Notes: generated by a model from the letters alone, not told the origin. 64,000 bases of DNA from Halobacillus salinarum (GCF_022919095.1 NZ_CP095073.1:3410001-3474000); one strand, 5' to 3'; positions 53,714 to 62,912 are shown, counted from the first letter of the stretch. Numbers and translations: made by a program.

Positions 53714-54553
53714 ATGAGAAACAAAGATCGAGCTTTAAAGGTAGAAAACTTTCACCAACTTCATCGACAGTCATCAACATTCGTCCTTCCAAATGCATGG
53801 GACGCCGTAAGCGCAAAGATGTTCGAAGAAAGTGGTTTTACGGCGATTGGAACAACAAGTGCTGGAATTGCAGCTGCATTGGGATTTAAGGATGGAGAAA
53901 ATATCCCACTTCAAAAAATGATCGACGTCATTTCATCTATAGTCGATTCTGTCAATATCCCTGTCAGTGCAGATATTGAATCAGGGTATGGCGGAAACGT
54001 TAAGGAGGTCGTGGAAACAGCGAGAAAAATAATAGAGTCTGGAGCCGTCGGTATAAATATCGAAGACGGTACAGGAAACCCTGATCGTCCACTATGCGAT
54101 CTTTCCTTACAAATGGAAAAGATAGCAGCTATTAAAAGGCTTTCAGATTCCAAAGAGGATGGCACATTGTTTATTAATGCACGTACGGATACGTACTGGC
54201 TCAACATTGGAGATCCTTCAACACGATTAGCAGAGACTATTAAACGTGCCAAGTGGTTTGAGGAATCAGGAGCAGATTGTATATTTATTCCTGGTTTATT
54301 TGATCGAGAAATCATTCAAAACCTCAGGAAAGAAATTTCATGTCCCATTAATTTATTGGCTGGATCCGAAATACCCTCTTTACCCGAGTTATCCAATATT
54401 GGGATTGAAAGACTCAGTTGTGGGTCAGGACCATTTAGGGCAACCGTAACCTTGTTAAAAACGATTAGTGACGAGATCATGAACCAGCAAACCTTTCATC
54501 GTATGACGGATGGTGTTCTGTCTTATGAAAAAGTCTCCAAAATAATACAATAA
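53714..54553 (+). CDS. Isocitrate lyase/PEP phosphonomutase-family protein
   Basis: A 279-residue TIM-barrel enzyme. VLPNAWDAVSAKMFEESGF is the start typical of carboxyvinyl-carboxyphosphonate phosphorylmutase-like proteins. VSADIESGYG carries a metal-binding Asp, GINIEDGTG the acidic motif, and FINARTDTYW the Arg/Asp loop. Members cleave C-C or P-C bonds of oxalacetate-like compounds. No phosphonate genes are nearby, so the substrate is open. AAAGGAGCCTTTCACT precedes the ATG. Confidence 0.85.
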   Translation: MRNKDRALKVENFHQLHRQSSTFVLPNAWDAVSAKMFEESGFTAIGTTSAGIAAALGFKDGENIPLQKMIDVISSIVDSVNIPVSADIESGYGGNVKEVVETARKIIESGAVGINIEDGTGNPDRPLCDLSLQMEKIAAIKRLSDSKEDGTLFINARTDTYWLNIGDPSTRLAETIKRAKWFEESGADCIFIPGLFDREIIQNLRKEISCPINLLAGSEIPSLPELSNIGIERLSCGSGPFRATVTLLKTISDEIMNQQTFHRMTDGVLSYEKVSKIIQ

Positions 54554-54590
54554 ATATAATTTTCTGACATAAACTTCCAAAAAATACCAT

Positions 54591-54623
54591 AGGAAAAGCC
54601 ACCTAAATTAAGTGGCTTTTCCT
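54591..54623. terminator. Bidirectional terminator
   Basis: AGGAAAAGCCAC pairs with GTGGCTTTTCCT. Confidence 0.8.
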
Positions 54624-54673
54624 ATATTGCCAATAGTACACTTACTAAACATTCGGTATACTATTCCGCAAGT

Positions 54674-55012
54674 CTACTGGTCATTGTCATTAAAGCTCCC
54701 ATCCTCTTTCTGTAGATCATGTAGGTAATCGTCTAAACGATCGAATCTATCCTCCCAGATGTAGCGAAAGGAGTTAAGCCAAGTGTCAAGTTCTTGGAAA
54801 GGTTCACCTTTCAGTTTGTAGATTCTACGGTTGGAAATTGCATCTACCTCTACAAGTCCTGCATTCATTAACACACGCAGATGCTTGGATGTTTGTGGTT
54901 GATTGAGTTCAAGATTCTCGGCAATTTCCCCCACGGAAAGAGGGCCCTTTTTCAACAGTTCTACTATGTGTAAACGGTTCGGTTCAGATAACGTCTTAAA
55001 TGTCTTATTCAT
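54674..55012 (-). CDS. ArsR-family regulator partnered with an AHSA1 protein
   Basis: A 112-residue winged-helix protein. FKTLSEPNRLHIVELLKKG and ELNQPQTSKHLRVLMNAGLV form the DNA-binding domain, and the C-terminal WEDRFDRLDDYL is typical of the ArsR group paired with SRPBCC/AHSA1 proteins. No metal-site cysteines. I start at the ATG at 55012 after AGAAGAGACGACC; an ATG 18 bases earlier is possible. It is downstream of and co-directional with the AHSA1 gene. Confidence 0.83.
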   Translation of the reverse strand: MNKTFKTLSEPNRLHIVELLKKGPLSVGEIAENLELNQPQTSKHLRVLMNAGLVEVDAISNRRIYKLKGEPFQELDTWLNSFRYIWEDRFDRLDDYLHDLQKEDGSFNDNDQ

Positions 55013-55053
55013 GGTCGTCTCTTCTTTCATATCTGATTTAAGTGATACATTGT

Positions 55054-55560
55054 TTACCGCACGACTTTTAAGTGCTCCTCCAAATTATTTATTGTTTGTT
55101 TTAGCCCTTCCATCATGCCCATATCCATTGTCGCTTTAAGATCTAGAACTGACGGCAATTGTATATTGACTGTAAGTTTGGTTTTTCCATTGTTTTCAAC
55201 GAATGTTACCGTAGCAAGATGTTCAGGCAGAGGGCTTTCTACTGGATTAGCTTTTTCATCTGATAAGGTGCTAGTATAGACAATCTTCTCAGGTTCGATG
55301 ATTTCCTTATATACACTTCTAGACCAGTGTCTCTCACCTTCTGGAGATTCAAAACAGTAGTGCCATATCCCGCCTGGTTGAAGATCAATTGTGCATACAG
55401 GCATCGTAAACCCAGCAGGTGCCCACCATTGAGATACATGTTCAGGATCCGTGAAGGCCTTAAAAACGAGATCTCGTGGTGCATCAAATACACGTTCCAG
55501 AGTAAAATCTTTCTCCCCAACATTTGTGATGATGTTTCCTGATTCATGATTTTTTGCCAT
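55054..55560 (-). CDS. SRPBCC/AHSA1 (activator of Hsp90 homologue-like) protein
   Basis: A 168-residue START-like fold protein. DFTLERVFDAPRDLVFKAFT, EHVSQWWAPAGFTMPVCTID and a C-terminal helix, GMMEGLKQTINNLEEHL, match the AHSA1 family. Members form a hydrophobic cavity; substrates are mostly unknown. I start at the ATG at 55560 behind AAGGAGAGATTTATT. The longer frame from 55623 has no ribosome site. It forms an operon with the ArsR-type gene. Confidence 0.85.
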   Translation of the reverse strand: MAKNHESGNIITNVGEKDFTLERVFDAPRDLVFKAFTDPEHVSQWWAPAGFTMPVCTIDLQPGGIWHYCFESPEGERHWSRSVYKEIIEPEKIVYTSTLSDEKANPVESPLPEHLATVTFVENNGKTKLTVNIQLPSVLDLKATMDMGMMEGLKQTINNLEEHLKVVR

Positions 55561-55623
55561 AATAAATCTCTCCTTATGGATATTTGACACGTAACCTACA
55601 ACCTTTTGGTGAGGGTGTGTCAT

Positions 55624-56091
55624 CTTATGTTCAAATATACACCATAAGGAATATTCCTGTAAAGGAATATTTAATAATCAAATATTCTAAAACATTGACT
55701 ACTTTTCCATTAAGAACTAAATAGGAAAAGGACGCCTCCTATCTATTTAATAATGGCGCCCTATAATTGAATACCTATAAAACTAATGAAGCTTTTTTAA
55801 AAGCTTCATTTCCCCGCCCAAGTCCTTTGAATTTTACTTAGGGATACAATTGCTTTATATGAAATGCATCATCCAAAGCTATACTCTATAGTTCAAGTAC
55901 TGATGAGCTTTTTCTCCTGGTATCAGTCTATATATATCTTGTTCTGATTTTGCTATTACCTTTTAAATCCACGATGAACATATAAGTATTCTTGATTTGT
56001 ATCCTTCCAATTTTGAACCGTCTCAGATGCATTAGTGATGAATTAACAATATTTTTATTTATTACAGAATTTTTCGAAAGGATTTTTAGAA
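55624..56091. other. Intergenic region with a small hairpin
   Basis: A short inverted repeat AATGAAGCTTTT/AAAAGCTTCATT lies at 55785-55810. Otherwise AT-rich with no gene seen. Confidence 0.45.
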
Positions 56092-56688
56092 ATGAAGTAC
56101 AGTTCATTAATCACACAAATAATTAACGGCTTACTTATCGTGCTATCGTTTTTGTGGACTTTTATCTTTATTCAACACTCTGGATCCTTGACCTGGAAGG
56201 GAATTAAGCTAGTAACTCAGAGTAATTGGTTAGGTGTTTTTTCAACTTGGACTGGTTTAGTTGCTTTTACACTTTTTGTACTCAAGGCAAGGCAAAAGAA
56301 ACATTCACATCTATTCCAATCCCGCCCTACCAAGAGGATTTTTCAATATGTGTACTTCCATCATATTTTATTTGGCGTAACGACTTTTTTTACGGCACTT
56401 GCTCATGGCATCTACTTCCTCCTACACTTCAATGACGATATTTGGAAAGTAGCATCAGGGTGGATAGGTCTTGCATGTTTAGCTGCGCTGGTATTAGTAG
56501 GTATTAGAATGATAAAGAAAGAAAAAAAGCGAAAAGTTCTTCAAATTCATCGTTGGTTAGGGATTTTGTTTACATTTAGTGTGTTTTTGCATGCAGGAGG
56601 CTGGCAAGTAACCTTTTTACTTTTCATTACTATGGTGTTCATCGGGATAATCATCATTAAAAAAGTTAAAACATATCTTTTAAGGTAA
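56092..56688 (+). CDS. Six-segment membrane protein, ferric-reductase-like (possible haem b)
   Basis: A 198-residue protein with about six membrane segments. Histidines sit within helices 3 and 5 in a bis-His-like arrangement (YVYFHHILFGVTTFFTALAH and QIHRWLGILFTFSVFLHAGG). This spacing is typical of ferric reductase/cytochrome b-type membrane domains such as YedZ. No soluble flavin domain is present. The assignment is by pattern only. Confidence 0.6.
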   Translation: MKYSSLITQIINGLLIVLSFLWTFIFIQHSGSLTWKGIKLVTQSNWLGVFSTWTGLVAFTLFVLKARQKKHSHLFQSRPTKRIFQYVYFHHILFGVTTFFTALAHGIYFLLHFNDDIWKVASGWIGLACLAALVLVGIRMIKKEKKRKVLQIHRWLGILFTFSVFLHAGGWQVTFLLFITMVFIGIIIIKKVKTYLLR

Positions 56689-56915
56689 GTGCATTAAGAT
56701 TGGTTATATATTGTAGGTAAATAGTACAAATCACCTCTTATTCAATTAATAATGTAACATCGTTGATAATTAAGCGTGGGAAGTTGCTTGACCAGGTGGT
56801 ATCCATTTGCCTCTATCTGATCAAATAAAGAGAGATAATATTATTAAGAATTCGTAAGAAAGACCGGTTCTACTTGAAGATACCGGCTTTTAACTTCTAA
56901 TCTAATCTTATTCAC

Positions 56916-57293
56916 TCATGCTTCATCACCCGTTGGTACTACCCCAGCCCCTTCAATCATAAGGATAACTGTGCGTTCTGGCGCGCGTGTCTTGTGAATC
57001 ACATTTCTAGGTACTGTAAAGCCCTGATTAGGATAAAGATCCACTGAACGATCTTCTAGGTCAACAATGAAATGGCCGTCAATCACATAAAATAATTCAT
57101 CTTCCTGGTCATGTTTATGCCAATGAAACTCACCTTGCATAACACCCAGACGCACTACACAATCGTTAACTTGGCATAGCGTCTGATTATACCATTCATC
57201 CTTACATTCCTTAACTAGCGAATTGATATCAATCAATTCAAGAAAATCAAATTTTGTGTCGAGATTCATAGTATATGGATATTTATCACTCAT
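56916..57293 (-). CDS. Cupin-domain protein
   Basis: A 125-residue single cupin. FHWHKHDQEDELFYVIDGHF is motif 1 with the metal-binding His/Glu, and YPNQGFTVPRNVIHKTRA is motif 2 with the last His. AGGAGGTATTTCT precedes the ATG. It diverges from the XRE-cupin regulator. Enzyme activity unknown. Confidence 0.83.
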   Translation of the reverse strand: MSDKYPYTMNLDTKFDFLELIDINSLVKECKDEWYNQTLCQVNDCVVRLGVMQGEFHWHKHDQEDELFYVIDGHFIVDLEDRSVDLYPNQGFTVPRNVIHKTRAPERTVILMIEGAGVVPTGDEA

Positions 57294-57584
57294 AGAAATA
57301 CCTCCTGATATTATAAAATAAAGTTTGTTTCTAACTGTAATTACTTTTATCTAATAATCTTAAATAAAATTAAAAGACGTCTGTTCACCCATTTATTACC
57401 TATATATTTTTGTAATAGAATGGTGATCTAGATGCCGACCCTCCTTTCTCCGTTTACAATAATGTTTCAAATACAAGCATTAGTATAGGTCATATGTGTA
57501 ATGGATGAAAGAGTTATCTATCCATGTTTAATATGTCAGCAAAAAATTGCGAAAACAAACAATATATTAAAAAAGGAACTTGCT

Positions 57585-58145
57585 ATGAACAATATTTTTC
57601 TTGGACAAACAATCTTTACTTATCGTAAAAGAACCGGTATGACAATTAGAGAATTTTCTGATTATGCAGGGATCAGCACCTCACTTATAAGCCAAATTGA
57701 ACGGGGGAAAGGAAACCCTTCATTAAATGTACTAGAACTGATTGCAAGCGCATTAAATGTTCCACTTTTTACCCTCTTTGTTAATGAAATTAATACGGAC
57801 TCTCTGATTTCTAGGAAACATGATCGAAATAAGGTTTATCGTGAAGATAGTTCACATATTGTTTATGATGTTTTAACTCCTGATTTTATGAAGGCCCCCA
57901 TTGAACTCTTAATGATGGATTTAAATGCCAATTCGAGTACTACAAAGAGTCACTATTCGCATGAGGAAAAGGAAGAAATTGCTGTGGTTATGAATGGTCG
58001 AGTTTATGTTGAACTTGAAGGAGTAGAATATTTTTTGGATGAAGGTGATGTGGTAAGAATCCCTCCTAATATTAAACATCGGTTCTTAAACAAAAGTACC
58101 AAGGCTAGTCATGTTTTATTCGTATTAACTCCTGCTTTAGTTTGA
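57585..58145 (+). CDS. XRE-family regulator with C-terminal cupin domain
   Basis: A 186-residue protein. An N-terminal Cro/C1-type helix-turn-helix (MTIREFSDYAGISTSLISQI, then ERGKGNPSLNVLELIA) is joined to a cupin (SHYSHEEKEEIAVVMNGRVY; DEGDVVRIPPNIKHRF). This is the SutR/PuuR-like design in which the cupin binds a small ligand. I start at the ATG at 57585 after AAAAGGAACTTGCT. The frame extends to 57501 without a ribosome site. Probably regulates the divergent cupin gene. Confidence 0.85.
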   Translation: MNNIFLGQTIFTYRKRTGMTIREFSDYAGISTSLISQIERGKGNPSLNVLELIASALNVPLFTLFVNEINTDSLISRKHDRNKVYREDSSHIVYDVLTPDFMKAPIELLMMDLNANSSTTKSHYSHEEKEEIAVVMNGRVYVELEGVEYFLDEGDVVRIPPNIKHRFLNKSTKASHVLFVLTPALV

Positions 58146-58237
58146 ACAGATTTTATCCTAGTCTGTTACTCCTGTAAAAGTCACTTTACTTAAGTTAAAT
58201 AAAAACTAATCTCTTTTTTTCAAGTATTTTCTTCTTA

Positions 58238-58258
58238 TATCTCGAAACTGAGTCTTCC
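58238..58258 (-). repeat. Hairpin repeat R8 (inverted orientation)
   Basis: On the minus strand GGAAGACTCAGTTTCGAGAT. It faces R9 20 bases away. Confidence 0.6.
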
Positions 58259-58278
58259 ACAATCCTGCCCGTTTTGCT

Positions 58279-58299
58279 GAAGACTTGATTTCAAAATAA
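58279..58299 (+). repeat. Hairpin repeat R9
   Basis: GAAGACTTGATTTCAAAATA preceded by CTGCCCGTTTTGCT. Confidence 0.6.
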
Positions 58300-58616
58300 C
58301 CGCCTATTTCCAAATTAACACCGTTCATAAAAGTACACGTTTACGAAATGGTTCTCTTTAATTTTTTTGTTAGTTCTACTCGTTCGCTAATAATCAAAAT
58401 AACTTTATGAATGTTCACGAAAATTTATATACATTTACGAACTTTTTCGTATAGTGGGAACACCTACTCAGAATTAAGGTAAATGAGTGGGGCACAATTG
58501 GAGAATCGATGCTACGGGAACATGGGTATGAGTAGTTAAGAGGGCGTATAGGAATCGCTAATGGTGATGATCGGCTTTATTTCTTTGAGGTCATTGCTGG
58601 TTGTGGTGATTGTGTG

Positions 58617-58705
58617 CATAAAAAATAGACTCCCTATTCTGACATGAATGCGGGTGAGTCTATTTTTCAACTAGGCTGCAACTTATTTAGAGCTGCCATC
58701 GAAGG
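58617..58705 (+). repeat. Duplicate of the terminator segment at 26721
   Basis: AAAAAATAGACTCCCTATTC, then TGACATGAATG and GAGTCTATTTTTC, with ACTAGGCTGC following. It differs from the 26721 copy by a four-base insertion and a few substitutions. Confidence 0.7.
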
Positions 58706-58735
58706 GACCACAGCTGCGAGCTGTGGTCCCTTTTC
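58702..58735. terminator. Strong terminator
   Basis: GGGACCACAGCT pairs with AGCTGTGGTCCC and is followed by TTTTC. No gene is seen between 58146 and 58967 apart from the repeats. Confidence 0.75.
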
Positions 58736-58967
58736 TTATGTGTATCCTTTTTCTGTCTTTATCATACCAAATTTTCTAAAAGAGGTAAATCGCAAAAACT
58801 CTCCGTCTCTCATAATGTGAATTTATAAATCTAGAACCTTCTTTAGAAACCAATTTTCACGAATTTCTACAAATAACCTCAATTAAACATCTTTGCTTTT
58901 GAAATTGCAGTTTTTCTAAGTGAGTTAAAAGTATAATACAAAGAAATGATACCCAAATTAATTTGTT

Positions 58968-59669
58968 TTAATTATTGGTAAGGTAGCAATAGTTATCTAT
59001 TGCTTCCCTTGCTGGGATTAGCAATGGTTTATTAATTCTTTTTTTGTTTTTATACCTCCAGAGTACCCTGTACTCAAGCTGATAGGAGTATCTTTCATCT
59101 TTGATTAAATAAGGCTTCTTACAGATAAAATCTCTAGTCTTTTGATCAAATACCTGTTTTCTAGCGGTGATATATTCGCAAGCACCACAATCAAAAATTT
59201 CTATCCCTTCTTTTTCTAAGGATCTATTTAGTGAATTAATATAATAGGGAAAGTCATAAATAACCTGAGTAGACCCTCCAAATTCATTTTTTACTTTAGG
59301 ATCTGATGTTAAGCACACACAGTAAACAAAGTAGTTATTATCAATTAATTTTTGGTGAAAATTTCCTTGTTTGACTGTTATTGTGCTTGTTGAGTCATGA
59401 TCGATAAAACCATTCTCTTTCATAGTTCTTTCTAAATTTTTGTTTCTATTATCCTTTGAAGAGTCTGAAAAAGTATAGTCCTCAATATAGATATCACTAT
59501 TTAAGTGACCTTCCAGATCGTCTCCTATTTCTTTCCCCAGTTTTTTTTCTGAATAATTGTTTAAATGGTTAATAAAAATGCTTCCAGTTATATAAAGGTT
59601 GTTTAATCTGTGATAGGGCATAAATTTATATACTTTTTTTGGTAAGTCTTTTAAACTTATAAAATTCAT
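58968..59669 (-). CDS. DUF2971-like hypothetical protein
   Basis: A 233-residue soluble protein. KVYKFMPYHRLNNLYITGSI, FVYCVCLTSDPKVKNEFGGS and YQLEYRVLWRYKNKKRINKP are in the places where DUF2971 proteins have their conserved blocks. Those proteins are often found in accessory and defence-rich regions. I start at the ATG at 59669 with AAAGGAAAAAATA upstream. Function unknown. Confidence 0.6.
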   Translation of the reverse strand: MNFISLKDLPKKVYKFMPYHRLNNLYITGSIFINHLNNYSEKKLGKEIGDDLEGHLNSDIYIEDYTFSDSSKDNRNKNLERTMKENGFIDHDSTSTITVKQGNFHQKLIDNNYFVYCVCLTSDPKVKNEFGGSTQVIYDFPYYINSLNRSLEKEGIEIFDCGACEYITARKQVFDQKTRDFICKKPYLIKDERYSYQLEYRVLWRYKNKKRINKPLLIPAREAIDNYCYLTNN

Positions 59670-59882
59670 TATTTTTTCCTTTCCACACTTGTTTTCTTTA
59701 TGTATCTCCATTATACAAAAATCTACCAATTAATATGCAAGACTATTAATAAAATAATTGCCTTTGTGAATAAATTACTACGAAACTAATTCAAATACGA
59801 TAACCCACAACAGATGCAACAAAGCAAATGAATTTTCTAAGTTGCCCACAAAGTATAATACCACCTATTTAAAAATTAATTT

Positions 59883-59912
59883 AATCCGTGTATGGAGTTG
59901 CATACACGGATT
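59883..59912. terminator. 12-bp inverted repeat, likely terminator
   Basis: AATCCGTGTATG and its exact complement around a six-base loop, followed by GTATTTTA. Confidence 0.6.
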
Positions 59913-60003
59913 GTATTTTAGGAGCTAAAATATAGGATCTTTCTCTTTGATGTAAGCAAGGACAAGTGGCAAAGTTTATAAACAGGTTGAGCAATTTAGA
60001 ATC

Positions 60004-60816
60004 CTACTTAAGGATGTTCCTTGTAATAGCATATGATTTTGAATACTGAGAGACATAAAACTTCAGATTGGGCAATGTACCATCAAACTCTTCACTAATA
60101 ATTTTTTTAAAGTTTGTAACTCTTCGTCCTCTCTTGCCAGGATAAAATTTCAAGCTTCCTATAGTTCCGTCAACTATCGGAATCATAACGTTTATATTTA
60201 CTTCTGGGTTTTCTTGAGCAAATTGTATATACCCCTGTATCTTATGCCTAATCTCAGAGTATTTTTCATCGGCATCTGCTTGAATTAACAAAAGTTGAGT
60301 ATTTGTTTCTATAACCCAATCGGGGTCAATTAAATAACTTTTTCTTCTCTCAATGGAACTTGAAGAAATAAATCCAGGATAGTCTTTAAATTCCATTAAT
60401 ATCTGAATTACCAGTGATTGAGCGCATAAGTAACGATCTTGTATCCGAGGTGTCGGTATAGAAGTATGTATCTTTCCTGCCCATTCTTCTTCCAAATATC
60501 CATGCTTTATTAAAAATTTAACTCCACGTTTTGTGATAGTCACCCTGTTGTGCGGTCCGCCAAAATAGTAAACTAAATCACTATCTTTCTTGACATTATA
60601 TAAAGCAACTACACGTTTGTGAGCCCACTTATATAACCGATTTTTGAACCCACTATTACTAATATCGGTTAATGATTGCATATAATCCCTTAGCTGCAAT
60701 GAAGTTAAGTACCTGTGCTTTGTCAGAATAGTGAGCAATTCCATTTCATAATCGTCAAATTTCACTCCTTTGCCATTATTGCCCGTACTTAAAAAGTACT
60801 TTTTCTTTTCATACAT
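60004..60816 (-). CDS. Replication-relaxation (Replic_Relax) family protein
   Basis: A 270-residue protein. An N-terminal winged-helix (DDYEMELLTILTKHRYLTSL, then RLYKWAHKRVVALYNVKK) and a restriction-nuclease-like C-terminal part (LIDPDWVIETNTQLLLIQAD, the D...E...Q spacing) fit the replication-relaxation family. These proteins are found on plasmids and conjugative elements, where they take part in DNA processing or mobilisation. AAGGAGGAATTTTAA precedes the ATG. Its leader contains a long hairpin. Confidence 0.78.
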   Translation of the reverse strand: MYEKKKYFLSTGNNGKGVKFDDYEMELLTILTKHRYLTSLQLRDYMQSLTDISNSGFKNRLYKWAHKRVVALYNVKKDSDLVYYFGGPHNRVTITKRGVKFLIKHGYLEEEWAGKIHTSIPTPRIQDRYLCAQSLVIQILMEFKDYPGFISSSSIERRKSYLIDPDWVIETNTQLLLIQADADEKYSEIRHKIQGYIQFAQENPEVNINVMIPIVDGTIGSLKFYPGKRGRRVTNFKKIISEEFDGTLPNLKFYVSQYSKSYAITRNILK

Positions 60817-60840
60817 TTAAAATTCCTCCTTAAAATAAAT

Positions 60841-60893
60841 GAAGACCCCACAATGAAATAAAACCATTTGGTTTTACTTATTGCGGGGTCTTC
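60841..60893. terminator. Long hairpin in the leader of the replication-relaxation gene
   Basis: GAAGACCCC and GGGGTCTTC close a long stem with inner TAAAACCA/TGGTTTTA. It ends 24 bases before the gene's start on the minus strand. It could attenuate that gene or end plus-strand transcripts. Confidence 0.6.
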
Positions 60894-61498
60894 CCGTTTA
60901 TTTATGAAATTTGTGTATTACTAGAATACAAATTCACTATAACATAACGCATTCAAAATATCTATGTGTTTATTCAAAATAGATAATATTTTTTATATAA
61001 AAATAACCTATATCGAAAAAATCACCATGAAGTTTATATATATATTATATATAACATGCATATAACACATATATAACATACATATAACCTCAGATATAAA
61101 CATATAATCAGGGACTAATATATTTCTGCTTACTACTTTTTCAAAAAAGGCTACAGAGTGAAAAAATACCTTCTTCCCATATAGAGTGGGCTTACACAGT
61201 AAATACCGAACATTGAAAAAGGAAGTGAAATTGAATCGAATTTGTACATTATTATCATTTAAGTAAATGCTGGACAACTGGCTAGGGAAAAGTTCCCTAG
61301 CTTTTTCTTATGGCGTAATGTCTATATAGTTTACTGGTGAATCCGGAAAGTCCTAGATTGTGTTTTTAGTTAAGTCCCTTGGATGAACTAAGCAAAATCA
61401 ACTGGGTCATAGGTCTTGTTACTAAAGCAATCAAACTTATTGATAACAATTTGAAAATATATTATACTAAATAATATTATAAATATCGATGAGGTGAC
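60894..61498. other. AT-rich non-coding region of the mobile element
   Basis: It holds the iteron-like repeats at 61049-61108 and the promoter region of the gene at 61499. An 89-codon frame on the minus strand is an artefact of the AT repeats. Confidence 0.5.
61049..61108. repeat. Helically phased iteron-like repeats
   Basis: ATATAAC begins at 61049, 61060, 61071 and 61082, an exact 11-base period. Related ATATAAAC and ATATAAT follow at 61094 and 61102. Spacing near one DNA turn puts all copies on one face, as in replication iterons or partition sites. Confidence 0.6.
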
Positions 61499-62053
61499 AT
61501 GATGACTAAGTTAATTAAGAGAACTTGCCGAACTTCTTGTGCTCTATTCGATTCCATAACAGGAGAGTGTGGTGTCTATGAAAAAATAGACCCTGATCAT
61601 CCACGGACTGTGTATATCTGTCCGGATTACATTTATGATGAGCCCCAACCTTTTTTCGAAGAATCGGACGAAAAGGACTACGCATTATTAGAAAATGGTT
61701 ATTATACAGACTATTCCACATCTAATGATGAAGAGATGAGTCTAAACGAAAATAGCAACTACCCTATTTCACCTGATGTTCTATCCGGACGTAACGATGC
61801 CATTTGGTTTACTTCTTCCGATCAGACTTTTGGGTGCTGGATAATAACCAAATATAAATCTCGATTTTTCAAGGTAAATGACTCTCTTGCTCAATTAGAA
61901 TCAAATGTTTATCGTTCTCCCTATCCTCTGCACGCTCACAAGTCAAAAGGATTATTAGCTTCCCGAGTATGCTGGTATATCAATGAAGAAGGCTGGGGAC
62001 GGTATACTGTTTTATTTGATGGGGAAATTCTGCCCTATATCGATGACCATTAA
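61499..62053 (+). CDS. Hypothetical protein with N-terminal four-cysteine cluster
   Basis: A 184-residue acidic protein. RTCRTSCALFDSITGECGVY and YICPDYIYDE give four or five cysteines in the first 40 residues, which may bind zinc or an iron-sulfur cluster. The rest (NDAIWFTSSDQTFGCWIITK...) is not recognised. GAGGTGAC precedes two consecutive ATG codons. First gene of a plus-strand operon of mobile-element genes. Confidence 0.6.
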   Translation: MMTKLIKRTCRTSCALFDSITGECGVYEKIDPDHPRTVYICPDYIYDEPQPFFEESDEKDYALLENGYYTDYSTSNDEEMSLNENSNYPISPDVLSGRNDAIWFTSSDQTFGCWIITKYKSRFFKVNDSLAQLESNVYRSPYPLHAHKSKGLLASRVCWYINEEGWGRYTVLFDGEILPYIDDH

Positions 62054-62072
62054 TAAGTAAAGAAGGTATAAA

Positions 62073-62795
62073 ATGCAAAGGACTCAACTTCTAGAAACTC
62101 TCCAAATGCATAGAAACGAAATGACATCCGTTCGTCACTGGGATAATTATGCTCGAGAGAATGAGTTACCGAGCTCCTCTTCTCTCATTCGAACTTTTGG
62201 TACTTGGAAACGGTTAAAAGAACTCTTATCAATAAATGACACTTCCACCTATAATAAGGAAGAATTATTGCAAATTGCTAAAAATCATCTGCGCCACTTT
62301 ACTACCATTAAAGAATGGGATCGCTTTGCAAAAGAGAATTCGCTTCCGAAAGCAAAAGTTTATATATCTGTCTTTTCAAGCTGGACTCAAGTTAAAAAAG
62401 AGTTAAATGTCACTCCTTATCAGAGAAAGAAGAAATATTCTTTAAATCAAATTGAAGAGATTATTAAGGTCCATAAACAACACTTAACTTCAAAAGAGAA
62501 CTGGGATGCCTATGCCAAAGATCAGAAGCTTCCTTCTTATTTAACACTAATTCAATTTTATAAGTGGGAAGACATTAAAAGGCTAGCGAATCAACCTATA
62601 CGGTATAACTACAGAAAAGAAGACCTGATGAAAATAGCAAAGCAGAATAAATTTGAATTCACTACCATGAACAATTGGAACAGGTACGCAAAAAAATACA
62701 AACTTCCTTATGCCGCCACCTATGTAAGAAAATTTGGATCTTGGAGAAAAGCAAAACTTCAATGCATATATAGAAATCAAACAGAATCGAGGTGA
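62073..62795 (+). CDS. Protein of four homing-endonuclease-associated-like repeats
   Basis: A 240-residue basic protein built almost wholly of four repeats of about 55 residues (near 1-50, 64-112, 120-167, 176-225). Each follows the pattern W-(D/N)-x-(Y/F)-A-x5-LP-x6-F-x-x-W-x-x-(V/A/I)-K: for example HWDNYARENELPSSSSLIRT and NWNRYAKKYKLPYAATYVRK. This resembles the DNA-binding repeat associated with HNH and homing endonucleases, but no nuclease domain is present. Probably binds DNA. It lies 19 bases after the Cys-rich gene, in the same operon. Confidence 0.65.
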   Translation: MQRTQLLETLQMHRNEMTSVRHWDNYARENELPSSSSLIRTFGTWKRLKELLSINDTSTYNKEELLQIAKNHLRHFTTIKEWDRFAKENSLPKAKVYISVFSSWTQVKKELNVTPYQRKKKYSLNQIEEIIKVHKQHLTSKENWDAYAKDQKLPSYLTLIQFYKWEDIKRLANQPIRYNYRKEDLMKIAKQNKFEFTTMNNWNRYAKKYKLPYAATYVRKFGSWRKAKLQCIYRNQTESR

Positions 62796-62801
62796 GAAAC
62801 C

Positions 62802-62912
62802 ATGTTATCTTTACTCTCTGAAAAGAAACTTCAAATATTGGATAAGATCGTAGTTATTCTAGCGATTTTCGTTACAGCAATAAGCATAGGATATCTCGTA
62901 TTTAGCTCCTAA
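62802..62912 (+). CDS. Small membrane peptide in mobile-element operon
   Basis: A 36-residue peptide, MLSLLSEKKLQILDKIVVIL and then AIFVTAISIGYLVFSS, with one membrane segment. TCGAGGTGAGAAACC precedes the ATG, six bases after the repeat protein. Confidence 0.6.
   Translation: MLSLLSEKKLQILDKIVVILAIFVTAISIGYLVFSS

Noticed and set aside
61049-61108. CRISPR array
   Set aside because: The repeats are only 7-8 bases with 3-4 base gaps, far too short for repeat-spacer units, and no cas genes are seen.
61008-61277. An 89-codon minus-strand frame
   Set aside because: It is generated by the AT repeats and has no ribosome site or protein-like composition.
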